A stretch of DNA of 64,000 bases from Candidatus Poribacteria bacterium (GTDB lineage: Bacteria > Poribacteria > WGA-4E > WGA-3G): the NCBI GenBank assembly GCA_022827885.1, contig JAJEIP010000114.1, positions 1-64,000 of the forward strand, given 5' to 3'. This document shows, one piece after another, positions 26,045 to 34,670 of this stretch. The translations under genes and the position numbers were made by a program. Position 1 is the first letter of the stretch. Each line of letters opens with the position of its first letter. The notes under the pieces are model-generated. The model had not been told where the DNA came from and searched no databases. It saw only the letters and a program-made list of their open reading frames with translations.

Positions 26045-27475
26045 CTACGAAGGTGGCAACGGCCAATGGACGCCACGCTGTCCCGAGAACCTCTGACCGG
26101 CAGACGAATTATATGTTCGGTTGGGCAATCCAACGATCGCGTCCCCCTGAACCCAGTTTACATCTGTCCCGTAAAATTCATTGATAAGAAGATGTGTTAA
26201 CCGCGCTCGGATCTCAGCGTGTTCTTGTGAATCTACGAGATTATTTAATTCCTTCGGATCTGCTTGCAAATCAAACAACTGGAAGCGGTTCCCTACGGCA
26301 TAGTAGATGAGTTTGAAGCGGCCGTCATGAATCATCCGAGTTGCTTCTATATCCTCACCATACTGTCCATATAACCACTCCCGTTTTTCTTCACCTACCA
26401 TCGGAATACCTTCAACTGTGTCGGGGATGTCGATTCCCGCGAGGTAAAGCAACGTAGGCATCACATCCTGCCATCCGACAAGCCGTTCATCAATACGGTG
26501 GTGTCCCACACGTTCATCACCAGCAACCCCCACGAGGAGCATTGGCACATTGGCAGAATCTTCATAAAAGAGTCGTTTTCCCCAAAGACCATGATTGCCA
26601 AGCATATCACCATGATCAGACGTAAACAAGAGAATCGTATTGTCCAACATACCCTCTTCTCGCAACGTGCCAATAACCACGCGAAGCTGATGGTCGATGT
26701 GCGTGCAGAGCGCATAAAACGCTTGTCGAGCCGTCCAGACGAGATTTTCCGTAAAATGAGCATATTTTTTTTGTATTGATTTCAACGAAAACGGCAATCT
26801 TTCCGTATCTTCCGCCCACTCACCCCAATAAGGTATATCCACATCAATAGAGCGATACATGTCCATATAACACTGAAGTGGAGTCAAGGGTGGATGTGGA
26901 TAGCAGTGGGAGAGATACCAGAACCCAGGACGGGTTGGGTCCCGGCGTTTAATCATTCGGACCATCTGTTGCGTGGTCCAGTTTGTCAGGTGACAATCTT
27001 CCGGGAGATGCCAGGGTCTGTTGAAATAGTCGTTATTGGACACCCCGTGAGCGAACTGCTGACCGACATAGCCTCTATCGCCAAGGAACAACTCATAGTC
27101 ATCTATCGCCCCATCCTGAATACGACCTTCTTCTGCCAACATCACATCATCAAACCCGATGCGGCTGCGTTGGGGATGGACATGCAGCTTGCCAGCAGCA
27201 TAGGCTTGATAGCCAGCATCCCGAAATGTTTGGGCAAGTGTTGGAAGTTCACCTAAACTTAAACTTTCATTGAAACGAGGAGCCCTACCAGTCATCAACG
27301 TCTTTCGCGCCGGGGCACACACTGGACACTCGCTATACCCACGCGTGAAGCGTGTACCGTTATGTGCAAGCGCGTCCAATGTTGGCGTTTGGATAACTGG
27401 ATGCCCACTAACACCCAATAGAGAATTCGGCCAATGATCTGTTGTAATCAAAAGGACATGGGGTTTATCTCTCAT
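26045..27475 (-). CDS. sulfatase (type I, formylglycine-dependent)
   Basis: A 476-residue arylsulfatase-family hydrolase that removes sulfate esters, probably from polysaccharide or mucin-like substrates. The modification motif is CAPARKTLMTGR with the cysteine at residue 53, the CxPxR form recognised by formylglycine-generating enzyme. Other active-site features are TTDHWPNS near the N-terminus, AGKLHV and FTSDHGDMLGNHG with metal ligands. There is no signal peptide, so it acts in the cytoplasm or leaves by another route. It heads a three-gene group with two dehydrogenases. The SUMF1 protein in this window (7129-8277) lacks the catalytic cysteines, so a true activator must be elsewhere. Confidence 0.9.
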   Translation of the reverse strand: MRDKPHVLLITTDHWPNSLLGVSGHPVIQTPTLDALAHNGTRFTRGYSECPVCAPARKTLMTGRAPRFNESLSLGELPTLAQTFRDAGYQAYAAGKLHVHPQRSRIGFDDVMLAEEGRIQDGAIDDYELFLGDRGYVGQQFAHGVSNNDYFNRPWHLPEDCHLTNWTTQQMVRMIKRRDPTRPGFWYLSHCYPHPPLTPLQCYMDMYRSIDVDIPYWGEWAEDTERLPFSLKSIQKKYAHFTENLVWTARQAFYALCTHIDHQLRVVIGTLREEGMLDNTILLFTSDHGDMLGNHGLWGKRLFYEDSANVPMLLVGVAGDERVGHHRIDERLVGWQDVMPTLLYLAGIDIPDTVEGIPMVGEEKREWLYGQYGEDIEATRMIHDGRFKLIYYAVGNRFQLFDLQADPKELNNLVDSQEHAEIRARLTHLLINEFYGTDVNWVQGDAIVGLPNRTYNSSAGQRFSGQRGVHWPLPPS

Positions 27476-27573
27476 TTTTAAGTCTTTTTTGTAGTTTAAT
27501 TCCCTATATTACGTGAGTCCCATTGAATATACCGTGACAGAAAGCATCAACCGATGGTTTTTTAATTTAGATG

Positions 27574-27602
27574 TTGACTCTTGTATTTAACGATGCTATA
27601 CT
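27574..27602 (+). promoter_or_regulatory. sigma-70-type promoter before the nnr operon
   Basis: TTGACT (27574-27579) and TATACT (27597-27602) are separated by 17 bases, about 95 bases before the gene at 27699. Confidence 0.6.
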
Positions 27603-27698
27603 TTAGCGCAAATCTGTTTCAAATTCAAGTCACTTTTTTATCCTGGTCCTGTTAGACGCGACTATAATCGCGTAGAAACACCCAAGGAGGGTCTACAG

Positions 27699-28106
27699 AT
27701 GGCGAATGAAAAACACGACCTGGTTGAATACCCCATCCAGGAGAACGTCCGGTTAGAATCATACTGGCGCGACGATGCTGGTGGACGCGGTCCCGCGGCT
27801 TCGTTATTTGTTTATGACGATGAGATCATGCGTTTCGATTGCTTCGGTGGTGATAATGGGCATTGCCATTTTAATCTGCGGCAGACCCGCGGTAGACGGT
27901 GGATGTACCCAGACGGCACCTTCCAAGACCACATTCAGCAGAGCCTGTTCGATCTCCGCACAAATTTGAATTTCTGTCTCCAAACCCACCAAGATGAAAG
28001 GGTTCAAGAAATACAGATAGCGCAGGAAACCTTAGAACAGGCAATCCCGCAAATGGAAGCACACCTGTTAGGGCTCGCGGACAAATTGCAGAGCAATGCT
28101 GCATGA
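27699..28106 (+). CDS. conserved-looking hypothetical protein
   Basis: A 135-residue soluble protein with a strong AAGGAGG ribosome site. The first half is polar with aromatic residues (ESYWRDDAGGRGPAASLFVY, FDCFGGDNGHCHFNLRQTRG); the second half is predicted helical and acidic (QIAQETLEQAIPQMEAHLLG). No family is recognised. It ends in an ATGA overlap with the NnrE/NnrD gene, so the two are translationally coupled, which may point to a shared housekeeping or stress role, but the function is unknown. Confidence 0.7.
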   Translation: MANEKHDLVEYPIQENVRLESYWRDDAGGRGPAASLFVYDDEIMRFDCFGGDNGHCHFNLRQTRGRRWMYPDGTFQDHIQQSLFDLRTNLNFCLQTHQDERVQEIQIAQETLEQAIPQMEAHLLGLADKLQSNAA

Positions 28107-29695
28107 AAGTCGTGACAGCGGCGGAAATGCGCCAGATTGATCAGGACACCATTGAAGGTATCGGCATTCCCGGCATCGTTCTGATGGAAACCGCTGGGAG
28201 TGCCATCGTCCGCGCAATCGAACAACACTACCCAACCTGCCAACGGATTGGCATTTTTGCGGGTAAGGGGAATAACGGCGGGGATGGTATCGTTATCGCA
28301 CGCCAACTCGCCCACATAGGGCGCGATGTGCGTCTTTTCCTTGTCTCTGCACCAGAAAGTTTTACCGGCGAGGCACAGATCAATCTTGAAATTGCGACAA
28401 AGCTTGGGTTACAAATTGAGAAAATTCTGACCGGTGCAAGGTTTGACGGCACAGGGACTGTGCCTACTACCTTAGCGAGTTGCGAACTTCTTGTGGATGC
28501 GATCTTCGGGACAGGGCTGCGGGGTGCGGTGCGCGATCCAATCGCTACCATAATTACTGCGATTAATAGACTTCCGACCCCCATCCTTTCTGTCGATTTA
28601 CCCTCCGGTCTGGATGCCGACACGGGACATCCGTTGGGTGTCTGTGTTCAAGCGGATCGAACGGTAACGATAGGTTTACCCAAAAGAGGACTGTTGATGC
28701 ATCCGGGTGCCGAATTCGCCGGAAAACTGGAAGTCGTTGATATCGGTTTTCCAGAACAGGTTGTAAACGCACAAGACATCAAGGTAAACTGGACATCAGC
28801 AGCACAAGCATCACAATGGATGCCACCGCGTCCGCCCTTCTCTCATAAAGGGAGTTATGGGCGCGTTCTTGTCGTCGCTGGTTCGACAGGGATGACGGGA
28901 GCTGCCGCACTCGCCAGCGAAGCCGCTTTACGCGCCGGGGCGGGGTTGGTGACGCTCGCAATTCCGAAACGTCTCAACCCAATTTTAGAGGGTCTCCTCC
29001 CTGAGGTGATGACGCTCCCTTTACCAGAAACGGATGTCGGAAGCTTAGCAGCATCCGCGACCTCACCCATCCTCGAATTTGCAAAAAAAACGAAATCGAT
29101 ACTGGCAATCGGTCCCGGACTTTCCCAACATCCCGAAACAGTGTCCCTTGTCCATCAATTGATACGCGAAAACCGAGAACAGCGGGTTGATTTACGGATG
29201 GTTATCGATGCAGATGGCCTGAATGCCCTCGCGCAAGATAGAGAAACCCTCTCACGCCTCAATAGCGAGGCAGTGCTCACACCGCATCCTGGTGAGATGG
29301 CGCGGTTAACGAATACCGCGGTTCCTACATTAGAGGCAGACAGGATTGGTACCGCTCAACAGTTTGCAAGTGAACACGGTGTAACCCTCGTATTTAAAGG
29401 GGCACCTACTGTTACCAGCGATCCAAATGGAAATCTATGGATAAATTCAACGGGGAATCCCGGCATGGCAACAGGCGGTATGGGCGACGTATTGACCGGC
29501 GTAATTGCAGGGTTAATGGCACAAGGCATACCGAGTGAAAGTGCAGCTGCACTTGGGGTCTATCTACACGGGTTATCGGGAGACATCGCCGCTGAGACGT
29601 TAGGGATGCACGGACTTATCGCAAGCGATGTGCTAAAAACAGTCCCGCAAGTAATTTATTCTTTAACCCAAAAAATGCCAGAGCCAAAACGGTAG
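28103..29695 (+). CDS. nnrD/nnrE: bifunctional NAD(P)H-hydrate epimerase / ADP-dependent dehydratase
   Basis: Repairs damaged NAD(P)H. The N-terminal YjeF/NnrE domain (about residues 1-215) epimerises R- to S-NAD(P)HX and carries MKVVTAAEMRQID, GKGNNGGDGIVIARQL and LLVDAIFGTGLRG. The C-terminal ribokinase-fold NnrD domain (about 230-520) dehydrates the hydrate using ADP and shows KGSYGRVLVVAGS, LTPHPGEMARL, and the nucleotide-site segment NPGMATGGMGDVLTG. The 530-residue length is normal for the fused form. The ATG overlaps the stop of the upstream gene (ATGA). Confidence 0.93.
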   Translation: MKVVTAAEMRQIDQDTIEGIGIPGIVLMETAGSAIVRAIEQHYPTCQRIGIFAGKGNNGGDGIVIARQLAHIGRDVRLFLVSAPESFTGEAQINLEIATKLGLQIEKILTGARFDGTGTVPTTLASCELLVDAIFGTGLRGAVRDPIATIITAINRLPTPILSVDLPSGLDADTGHPLGVCVQADRTVTIGLPKRGLLMHPGAEFAGKLEVVDIGFPEQVVNAQDIKVNWTSAAQASQWMPPRPPFSHKGSYGRVLVVAGSTGMTGAAALASEAALRAGAGLVTLAIPKRLNPILEGLLPEVMTLPLPETDVGSLAASATSPILEFAKKTKSILAIGPGLSQHPETVSLVHQLIRENREQRVDLRMVIDADGLNALAQDRETLSRLNSEAVLTPHPGEMARLTNTAVPTLEADRIGTAQQFASEHGVTLVFKGAPTVTSDPNGNLWINSTGNPGMATGGMGDVLTGVIAGLMAQGIPSESAAALGVYLHGLSGDIAAETLGMHGLIASDVLKTVPQVIYSLTQKMPEPKR

Positions 29696-29756
29696 CCTGC
29701 AACAACGGCGCAGGCGGACCTCAGGAAGGCACGGCACACATTCAACTCATGTCGTT

Positions 29757-29782
29757 TAACCGCAAGGAAAATTAAAAATATG
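29757..29782 (+). promoter_or_regulatory. recurrent leader CCGCAAGGAAAATTAAAAAT before SDR start
   Basis: The sequence ACCGCAAGGAAAATTAAAAA runs directly into the ATG of the SDR gene. It contains the AAGGA ribosome site and an A/T-rich spacer. Almost the same leader precedes the genes starting at 36317 and 52655 (+) and at 24915, 45408, 46185, 47113 and 47566 (-). Confidence 0.6.
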
Positions 29783-30562
29783 GAACTCGGATTAACTGGA
29801 AAAGTTGCTGTTATTACTGGCGGTAGTGAAGGGATCGGCAAAGGTATCGCGCGCCGTCTGTGTGAAGAGGGTGCGAAAGTCGCGATTTGCGGTAGACGTG
29901 AAGATATTTTAGCGAACGCCGCCGAGGAGATCCGCGCCCAAACCAGGGGTGAAGTCCTTGCCATCCCCGCAGATGTAACGATACCGGAGACGCTGGAAAA
30001 TTTTATCGGACAGACTGCCAGCCATTTCGGAAAAATTGATATTTTGATCAATAACGCCGGACGTTCAGCGGGTGGTGATTTTGAAACCATGAGCGACCAA
30101 GCATGGTACGAGGACTTGGATCTCAAGTTAATGGGTGCTATCCGCTGCGCGCGCTTGGTGATTCCACACATGAAAAGCAACGGCAGTGGTCGGATTATCA
30201 ACATCACGCATCCGGGTGGCAAACAGCCCAGCGCAGGTTCCTGTCCGACCTCCGTCAGTCGAGCCGCAGGGATCGCTATGACGAAGGCACTCTCTAAGGA
30301 ACTGCTACCCCATAAAATCTTGGTTAACACGGTCTGTCTGACCTCGATTAAGACTGCCCAAGGGGAACGCGCATGGAAAGCCGCGGGTTCACCCGGAACG
30401 CTTGAGGAATATTGGGAAGAACAGGGCGCGGCGCATCCACTCGGACGTTTAGGGGAACCGGATGAGGTAGGGAATCTCGTCGCCTTCCTCGTTTCGGAGT
30501 GTGCATCGTTTATTACTGGAACGGCTATCAACATTGATGGTGGACTCTCGGCAGTCGTATAG
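29780..30562 (+). CDS. SDR-family protein with altered catalytic residues
   Basis: A 260-residue short-chain dehydrogenase/reductase. The cofactor motif TGGSEGIG (residues 13-20), the NNAG segment (91-94) and the C-terminal ITGTAINIDGG are intact. The active site is not: the usual YxxxK reads T157-S-V-S-R161, and the catalytic serine region reads NITHPGG instead of NxSS. So the protein should bind NAD(P) but probably lacks ordinary dehydrogenase chemistry, or uses other residues. A terminator follows. It is separated from nnrD/E by 84 bases. Confidence 0.85.
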   Translation: MELGLTGKVAVITGGSEGIGKGIARRLCEEGAKVAICGRREDILANAAEEIRAQTRGEVLAIPADVTIPETLENFIGQTASHFGKIDILINNAGRSAGGDFETMSDQAWYEDLDLKLMGAIRCARLVIPHMKSNGSGRIINITHPGGKQPSAGSCPTSVSRAAGIAMTKALSKELLPHKILVNTVCLTSIKTAQGERAWKAAGSPGTLEEYWEEQGAAHPLGRLGEPDEVGNLVAFLVSECASFITGTAINIDGGLSAVV

Positions 30563-30588
30563 TAGACCTTTTCTAAACGTAGAGAAAT

Positions 30589-30621
30589 GGGCGGCTCCTA
30601 TTCCTCGGGACCGCCCTTTTT
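30589..30621 (+). terminator. rho-independent terminator after the SDR gene
   Basis: GGGCGGCTCC pairs with GGGACCGCCC (one mismatched region) and is followed by a run of T's (30616-30621). Confidence 0.75.
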
Positions 30622-30672
30622 AGCGCGACTTGCAAGTTTCATGAAGTTTCAGAAAATAATTCAGTAATCCTC

Positions 30673-30708
30673 TGTTCCCCCAGGCCCGGTAGGTGCGGTT
30701 TCTAACCA
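30673..30708 (+). repeat. GGTAGGTGCGGTTTC repeat, copy 1
   Basis: The block TGTTCCCCCAGGCCCGGTAG followed by GTGCGGTTTCTAACC matches, with few differences, the complement of 37922-37958. It lies in the leader between the SDR terminator and the gene at 30825. Confidence 0.6.
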
Positions 30709-30824
30709 GGGTTCCCACCCGTTACTGGGAAGGGACACCGGACTCGTTAGGAAATTACCGAATTAAAAAGTTAATTTTCATCAAAACCTGCCATATACAA
30801 AACCAACAATGCATGGAGAACAAC

Positions 30825-31235
30825 ATGGAAATCTATAAAATTTATCCTGTCCCAGCGGCGGATGCATCGACTGCGTTTCAAGTGGAACTGGATCCGCGCG
30901 CAATTGCCGCAGCAGAAGAACTCGAAAACAGCGGCGCACAAGGCACTGAAAGAGAAGAAATTCTACAAAAACACCTCGGTGCCGATTACGAGAAAGGCTA
31001 CCGAGGGACAGCATGGAGTCTGCATGGGATCTCTGAGGGGTTGACCCCTGCACGCTTGGCGGTTTTGCTGGAAACGCACGGTGAATACTTCGACCCTTGT
31101 GTCGAACGCGAAACGTTCGACCACAGCCTGATGGTTAACGTTGAAGAAGAGTTAGCGTCGCAGTTGGAGGATATCCCTGAATCCATTTTAGATACAATTG
31201 TTGAAGAATATAAGGCCGAACTGTTAGGCACGTAG
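30825..31235 (+). CDS. hypothetical acidic protein
   Basis: About 137 residues, soluble, acidic and largely helical (DPRAIAAAEELENSGAQG, LASQLEDIPESILDTIVEEY). The ATG at 30825 is preferred because GGAG lies seven bases upstream; the upstream part of the frame back to 30693 runs through repeat sequence. No domain is recognised and the neighbours give no clear clue. Confidence 0.6.
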   Translation: MEIYKIYPVPAADASTAFQVELDPRAIAAAEELENSGAQGTEREEILQKHLGADYEKGYRGTAWSLHGISEGLTPARLAVLLETHGEYFDPCVERETFDHSLMVNVEEELASQLEDIPESILDTIVEEYKAELLGT

Positions 31236-31350
31236 GATTCGCGGTCTTTATAGGTATATTTTTTCAGAAACTTTTTTGGAAAGGGGGTGTGCAATCCGAT
31301 AACAGAATATCGCGCCTTACAAAATTGTAAGCACTAAGGAGAATTTGAAT

Positions 31351-32931
31351 ATGCCAAACACAATCGGACGATTGAAGTCTCGCGTCCTCTTGTACACAGT
31401 CACATCCCTCCTGGTTACTACCCTATTAATCTTGACTTCTGCTACTTTTGCTGATGGAAATCAACTCCTATTTTCCCTCAAAGATCTCAAAGACCCCGGA
31501 AGTCTGGCAGTCAAACTTCAAGACACACGCGCCGCGGTATCCAAACCCATAGTTACGCAATTGTCAGTGGAAACCCAGCGGCGGCTGGGTGAATATGATG
31601 GTATAAGTATCCCTTCCTCGGCTTTTCAGAAAGCACTGCTCGACGACTTGAACCGGTTGCTCCGAGTTCCCGCCCTCTATGATGCACAGCATCTCGCTAA
31701 TATCGACCTCAGTGAACAGACCCAAGAACTCCTCGCACAAAACCCGCAAAGCGGCGGAGACTTAATCCGTTTGAACCGCTTCCTTTTGGCAGACCTCTAC
31801 CCTTATGAGTTAACTTCACCCTCAGAAAAACAAGCACTTGACGGTTCCAAAGAGACTCAGACATGTCGAGAGAATTTAAGACAAATACAGCGCGCTCTCG
31901 AAAACCACCGTGCCGATGCCGATAGAACCCCACAATGGCTCTCCGAACTTTCTCCACAATATCTGGAGAAAAAAGTATTGCTCTGCCCCGCAGATCCAAC
32001 GACAGGAGACCCCGGGGTTCTTACCGAAGGTGCATCGGACCCGACACTGCCGTGTAGTTATCTCTATGAATTTCGTCCTGAGCAGAAAATCGGTCAGGAA
32101 TTTCTATTGGAAATAGAAGGCGATATGATACCGATCGTGCGCTGCCAGCATCATCTGCTGAACCTAAGCGTCAGTGGAAAACTGTATCGAAATGGACCGC
32201 AAAGAAACATCTATGACAGAACAATCGTGAAAATGATTTCCACCCAAACGCAACTGCCGGAAGATTTACCCGCAGAAGTCAGAAAGCAAATGGAAGCGCA
32301 GCTGCTCAAGAACCCCAAAGTGATAAAAAGGACCACTTTCCGAATCAATCCGTCGGACAACTTAGAGGCGAAACTTAAAGAGCAATTGGGTGAAGCGTTT
32401 CTTGACTCCGTAGAGGGAAAGGAACTGCTCAAGGAATTAACACCGACATCCCCGGTGTCTATAGATCGGGAGGAATTGGCACTTCTATTGGGCAAACCCA
32501 TGCCAGGTATCACGCTGACGGACCTTTCAGGCAAACCCGTCACGTTAGAAACACGCCGCGGCAAATTTGTTCTTGTGAACCTTTTTTCACCAGATTCTCC
32601 CACTTGTGGACCGAAGTTAAAACGATTAGAGAAGCTACTCGAAAACCACGATTTCAGCCAATTGCAAGCGATTGGCATTAGCACCGATGGTTCCGTAAAA
32701 ACTATTGAGGCGTTCAAGGAGAAACACCAACTTTCGATGCCCATCTGGGTTGATAAAAACGACCAGATTCAGACGCTCCTCAATATACAGTCGCTTCTCA
32801 ATAGAGATACCACCGAACCGCAAATGGAACTCATAACGCTCCTTTTAAATCGGGAACTGGTTGTCAAAGATGTGTTTATAGACTTCGACTCAGAGAATCT
32901 TTCAACGAAGATTAAAAGTTTAATTCGGTAA
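31351..32931 (+). CDS. exported thioredoxin-fold protein
   Basis: About 526 residues with a signal peptide (cleavage near TFA). The middle (residues 170-230) resembles a pilin-like segment of the type CRENLRQIQRALE ... LLCPAD. The last 150 residues are an AhpC/TSA or TlpA-like thioredoxin domain beginning GKPMPGITLTDLSGKPVTLE. Its active-site loop reads SPTCGPKL, so only the first cysteine of the usual CGPC remains; a peroxiredoxin-like or binding role is likelier than disulfide exchange. AAGGAG precedes the ATG. It lies 49 bases upstream of the first ABC-2 permease and may be cotranscribed with it. Confidence 0.7.
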   Translation: MPNTIGRLKSRVLLYTVTSLLVTTLLILTSATFADGNQLLFSLKDLKDPGSLAVKLQDTRAAVSKPIVTQLSVETQRRLGEYDGISIPSSAFQKALLDDLNRLLRVPALYDAQHLANIDLSEQTQELLAQNPQSGGDLIRLNRFLLADLYPYELTSPSEKQALDGSKETQTCRENLRQIQRALENHRADADRTPQWLSELSPQYLEKKVLLCPADPTTGDPGVLTEGASDPTLPCSYLYEFRPEQKIGQEFLLEIEGDMIPIVRCQHHLLNLSVSGKLYRNGPQRNIYDRTIVKMISTQTQLPEDLPAEVRKQMEAQLLKNPKVIKRTTFRINPSDNLEAKLKEQLGEAFLDSVEGKELLKELTPTSPVSIDREELALLLGKPMPGITLTDLSGKPVTLETRRGKFVLVNLFSPDSPTCGPKLKRLEKLLENHDFSQLQAIGISTDGSVKTIEAFKEKHQLSMPIWVDKNDQIQTLLNIQSLLNRDTTEPQMELITLLLNRELVVKDVFIDFDSENLSTKIKSLIR

Positions 32932-32980
32932 TGCTGGTTTTAATTGTCTGAACCAAGATTTTCGGGATTAGAGGTAAAAG

Positions 32981-34396
32981 ATGTTACGAACGCTTATCCA
33001 GAAAGAGATAATGCACCATGTTCTCAGTGTTCGGTTTGTCGCGCTCCTTTTGATGTGTGTTTTACTCATCCCACTCACGCTCTCTATTAATTATCAAAGT
33101 TATCGCCAAAACTTGGTGGACTATCAAGAAGCCGTTAAACTGGCGAACATTGAAGAGAAGACAATGAACCCGAAGATGCCACTGGAACCGGAGATTGAGG
33201 TCTCCAAACTTATTCTTAAACCGACCCCTTTGAGTATCTTCGCAAAAGGATTAGGAGACTCACTCCCCAGTTACCTTGGAATGACGCGCAACGGAATTAC
33301 ACAGGGACCCCCAGCAACGTTTTCAGCACCGCTCTCTCAGCTTTTAGGACATCTCGACTTTCTATTTGTGGTAGGGACCGTCTTCAGTCTGCTTGCTTTA
33401 TTATTCACATTCGATGCTGTTGCCGGGGAACGAGAGACAGGAACGTTACGGATTACGTTAGCAAATTCCGTGCCGCGCGATCTCTTTTTGTGGAGTAAGT
33501 TGATAGGTGGCTACCTTGTGTTCGTGGTTCCGTTTTTGGTGTCGTTTTTATTCGGCTTACTTCTGCTTGTCTGGCAAGGCTTTCCGCTCGGCGAATCAGA
33601 TATTTTTCCGCGAGTCCTCAGTTTGACAGCTGTTTCACTACTTTACATTGGGGTGTTTTTTGGGATAGGAACGGTGATTTCTACCTACTTGGACAATGCC
33701 AAGACGGCACTCATCGTCGCTTTCACCGTTTGGGTGTTCGCCGTGCTGATTACGCCACGCATCGGGTTTCTTGCGGCGAAGGTTATCGCCCCAACACGGA
33801 CTTCCCAGAGCGTCTATATGGAAAAGACAGCCATGCGAGACAATTTTGATGCAGAGCTGTCAGAAATAAAAAAGAAGATTGTCATGGAGACACCCGCAGA
33901 TGAACGGGGCATGCGTGTAATAGCTGGGGAGGTTCTGAACGAAGTTGATGAACGTATGAAACCCTTTGAAGAGTCGTATCGACAGAGATTTCAAGATCAC
34001 GCTAACAAACTTAATCGGGATTACAAACGTGAAATAGAACGACAAGAACAGGTAGGGGAGACATTTTCCCGAATCACGCCTACATCATCTCTCATCTATC
34101 TGGCTACGAACTTGACGCAGACAGGGAAGCGAAAAAGGAGCAATTACTTTCAAGCGGGTGAGCGTTATTATAATGCTCTCCATACGGATCTCTTCAGTAA
34201 AATTATAGATCATGCTTCCGCAAGAATGTGGAACCCGGCGACCGATATTGTCAAAATCACACAGCCGCCACCTTTGGAAATAACAACCTTAGGGGAGGCA
34301 TTCCGCCAATCAATCGTGGATGTGCTCCTGCTTTGTTTCTTTGCAGTCGCGTTGACGACCATGGCATTTCTGAAATTCTTCCGTTCTGACATTTAA
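32981..34396 (+). CDS. ABC-2 type transporter permease 1
   Basis: A 471-residue membrane protein. One helix lies near residues 17-38, then a soluble loop of about 85 residues, four to five helices between 127 and 268, a long charged loop (about 270-440) and a last helix near the C-terminus. The conserved ABC-2 segment FTFDAVAGERETGTLR (142-157) links helix 2 to the ATPase contact region. The two genes at 34671 and 36317 are paralogues with the same plan. The likely ATPase is at 39422. The substrate is unknown. The start has GAGG directly upstream. Confidence 0.85.
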   Translation: MLRTLIQKEIMHHVLSVRFVALLLMCVLLIPLTLSINYQSYRQNLVDYQEAVKLANIEEKTMNPKMPLEPEIEVSKLILKPTPLSIFAKGLGDSLPSYLGMTRNGITQGPPATFSAPLSQLLGHLDFLFVVGTVFSLLALLFTFDAVAGERETGTLRITLANSVPRDLFLWSKLIGGYLVFVVPFLVSFLFGLLLLVWQGFPLGESDIFPRVLSLTAVSLLYIGVFFGIGTVISTYLDNAKTALIVAFTVWVFAVLITPRIGFLAAKVIAPTRTSQSVYMEKTAMRDNFDAELSEIKKKIVMETPADERGMRVIAGEVLNEVDERMKPFEESYRQRFQDHANKLNRDYKREIERQEQVGETFSRITPTSSLIYLATNLTQTGKRKRSNYFQAGERYYNALHTDLFSKIIDHASARMWNPATDIVKITQPPPLEITTLGEAFRQSIVDVLLLCFFAVALTTMAFLKFFRSDI

Positions 34397-34548
34397 TGCA
34401 ACCGACTTACTGCATGGATCACAGATAGAAAAATTCTCCTATCTCCCCATCCCGCGTAGTTTTACTATCCTTTTCATCTCAAGTGTCTCTAATAGACAAA
34501 CCCCTAAAACCTGCATCGAAATTCAGATTTTTCATAAGCTTTGTCAAA

Positions 34549-34634
34549 TTATGCAACCTTTCTGCCCTTAAAACGCGACATTATAATATAAGCCAAAATG
34601 TCGTTTGATGGCTCGACCCGAAAAAATAGAATGA
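34549..34634 (+). promoter_or_regulatory. duplicated promoter block, copy 1 (ECF-like or sigma-70)
   Basis: ATGCAACCTT (34551-34560), AAAACGCGAC (34570-34579) and TATAAT (34582-34587), then GAAAAAATAGAATGAA. The whole 85-base block is closely matched at 39214-39299, upstream of the ABC ATPase gene. AAC, 18 bases, then CGAC resembles ECF-type -35/-10 spacing; TATAAT could instead serve sigma-70. It serves the permease at 34671. Confidence 0.65.
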
Positions 34635-34670
34635 ACGGATATAATGTCTCTAAACTTTTAAGGAGATACC

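Noticed and set aside
29656-30534. 292-residue minus-strand frame
   Set aside because: Antisense to the SDR gene, whose cofactor motifs show the plus strand is coding.
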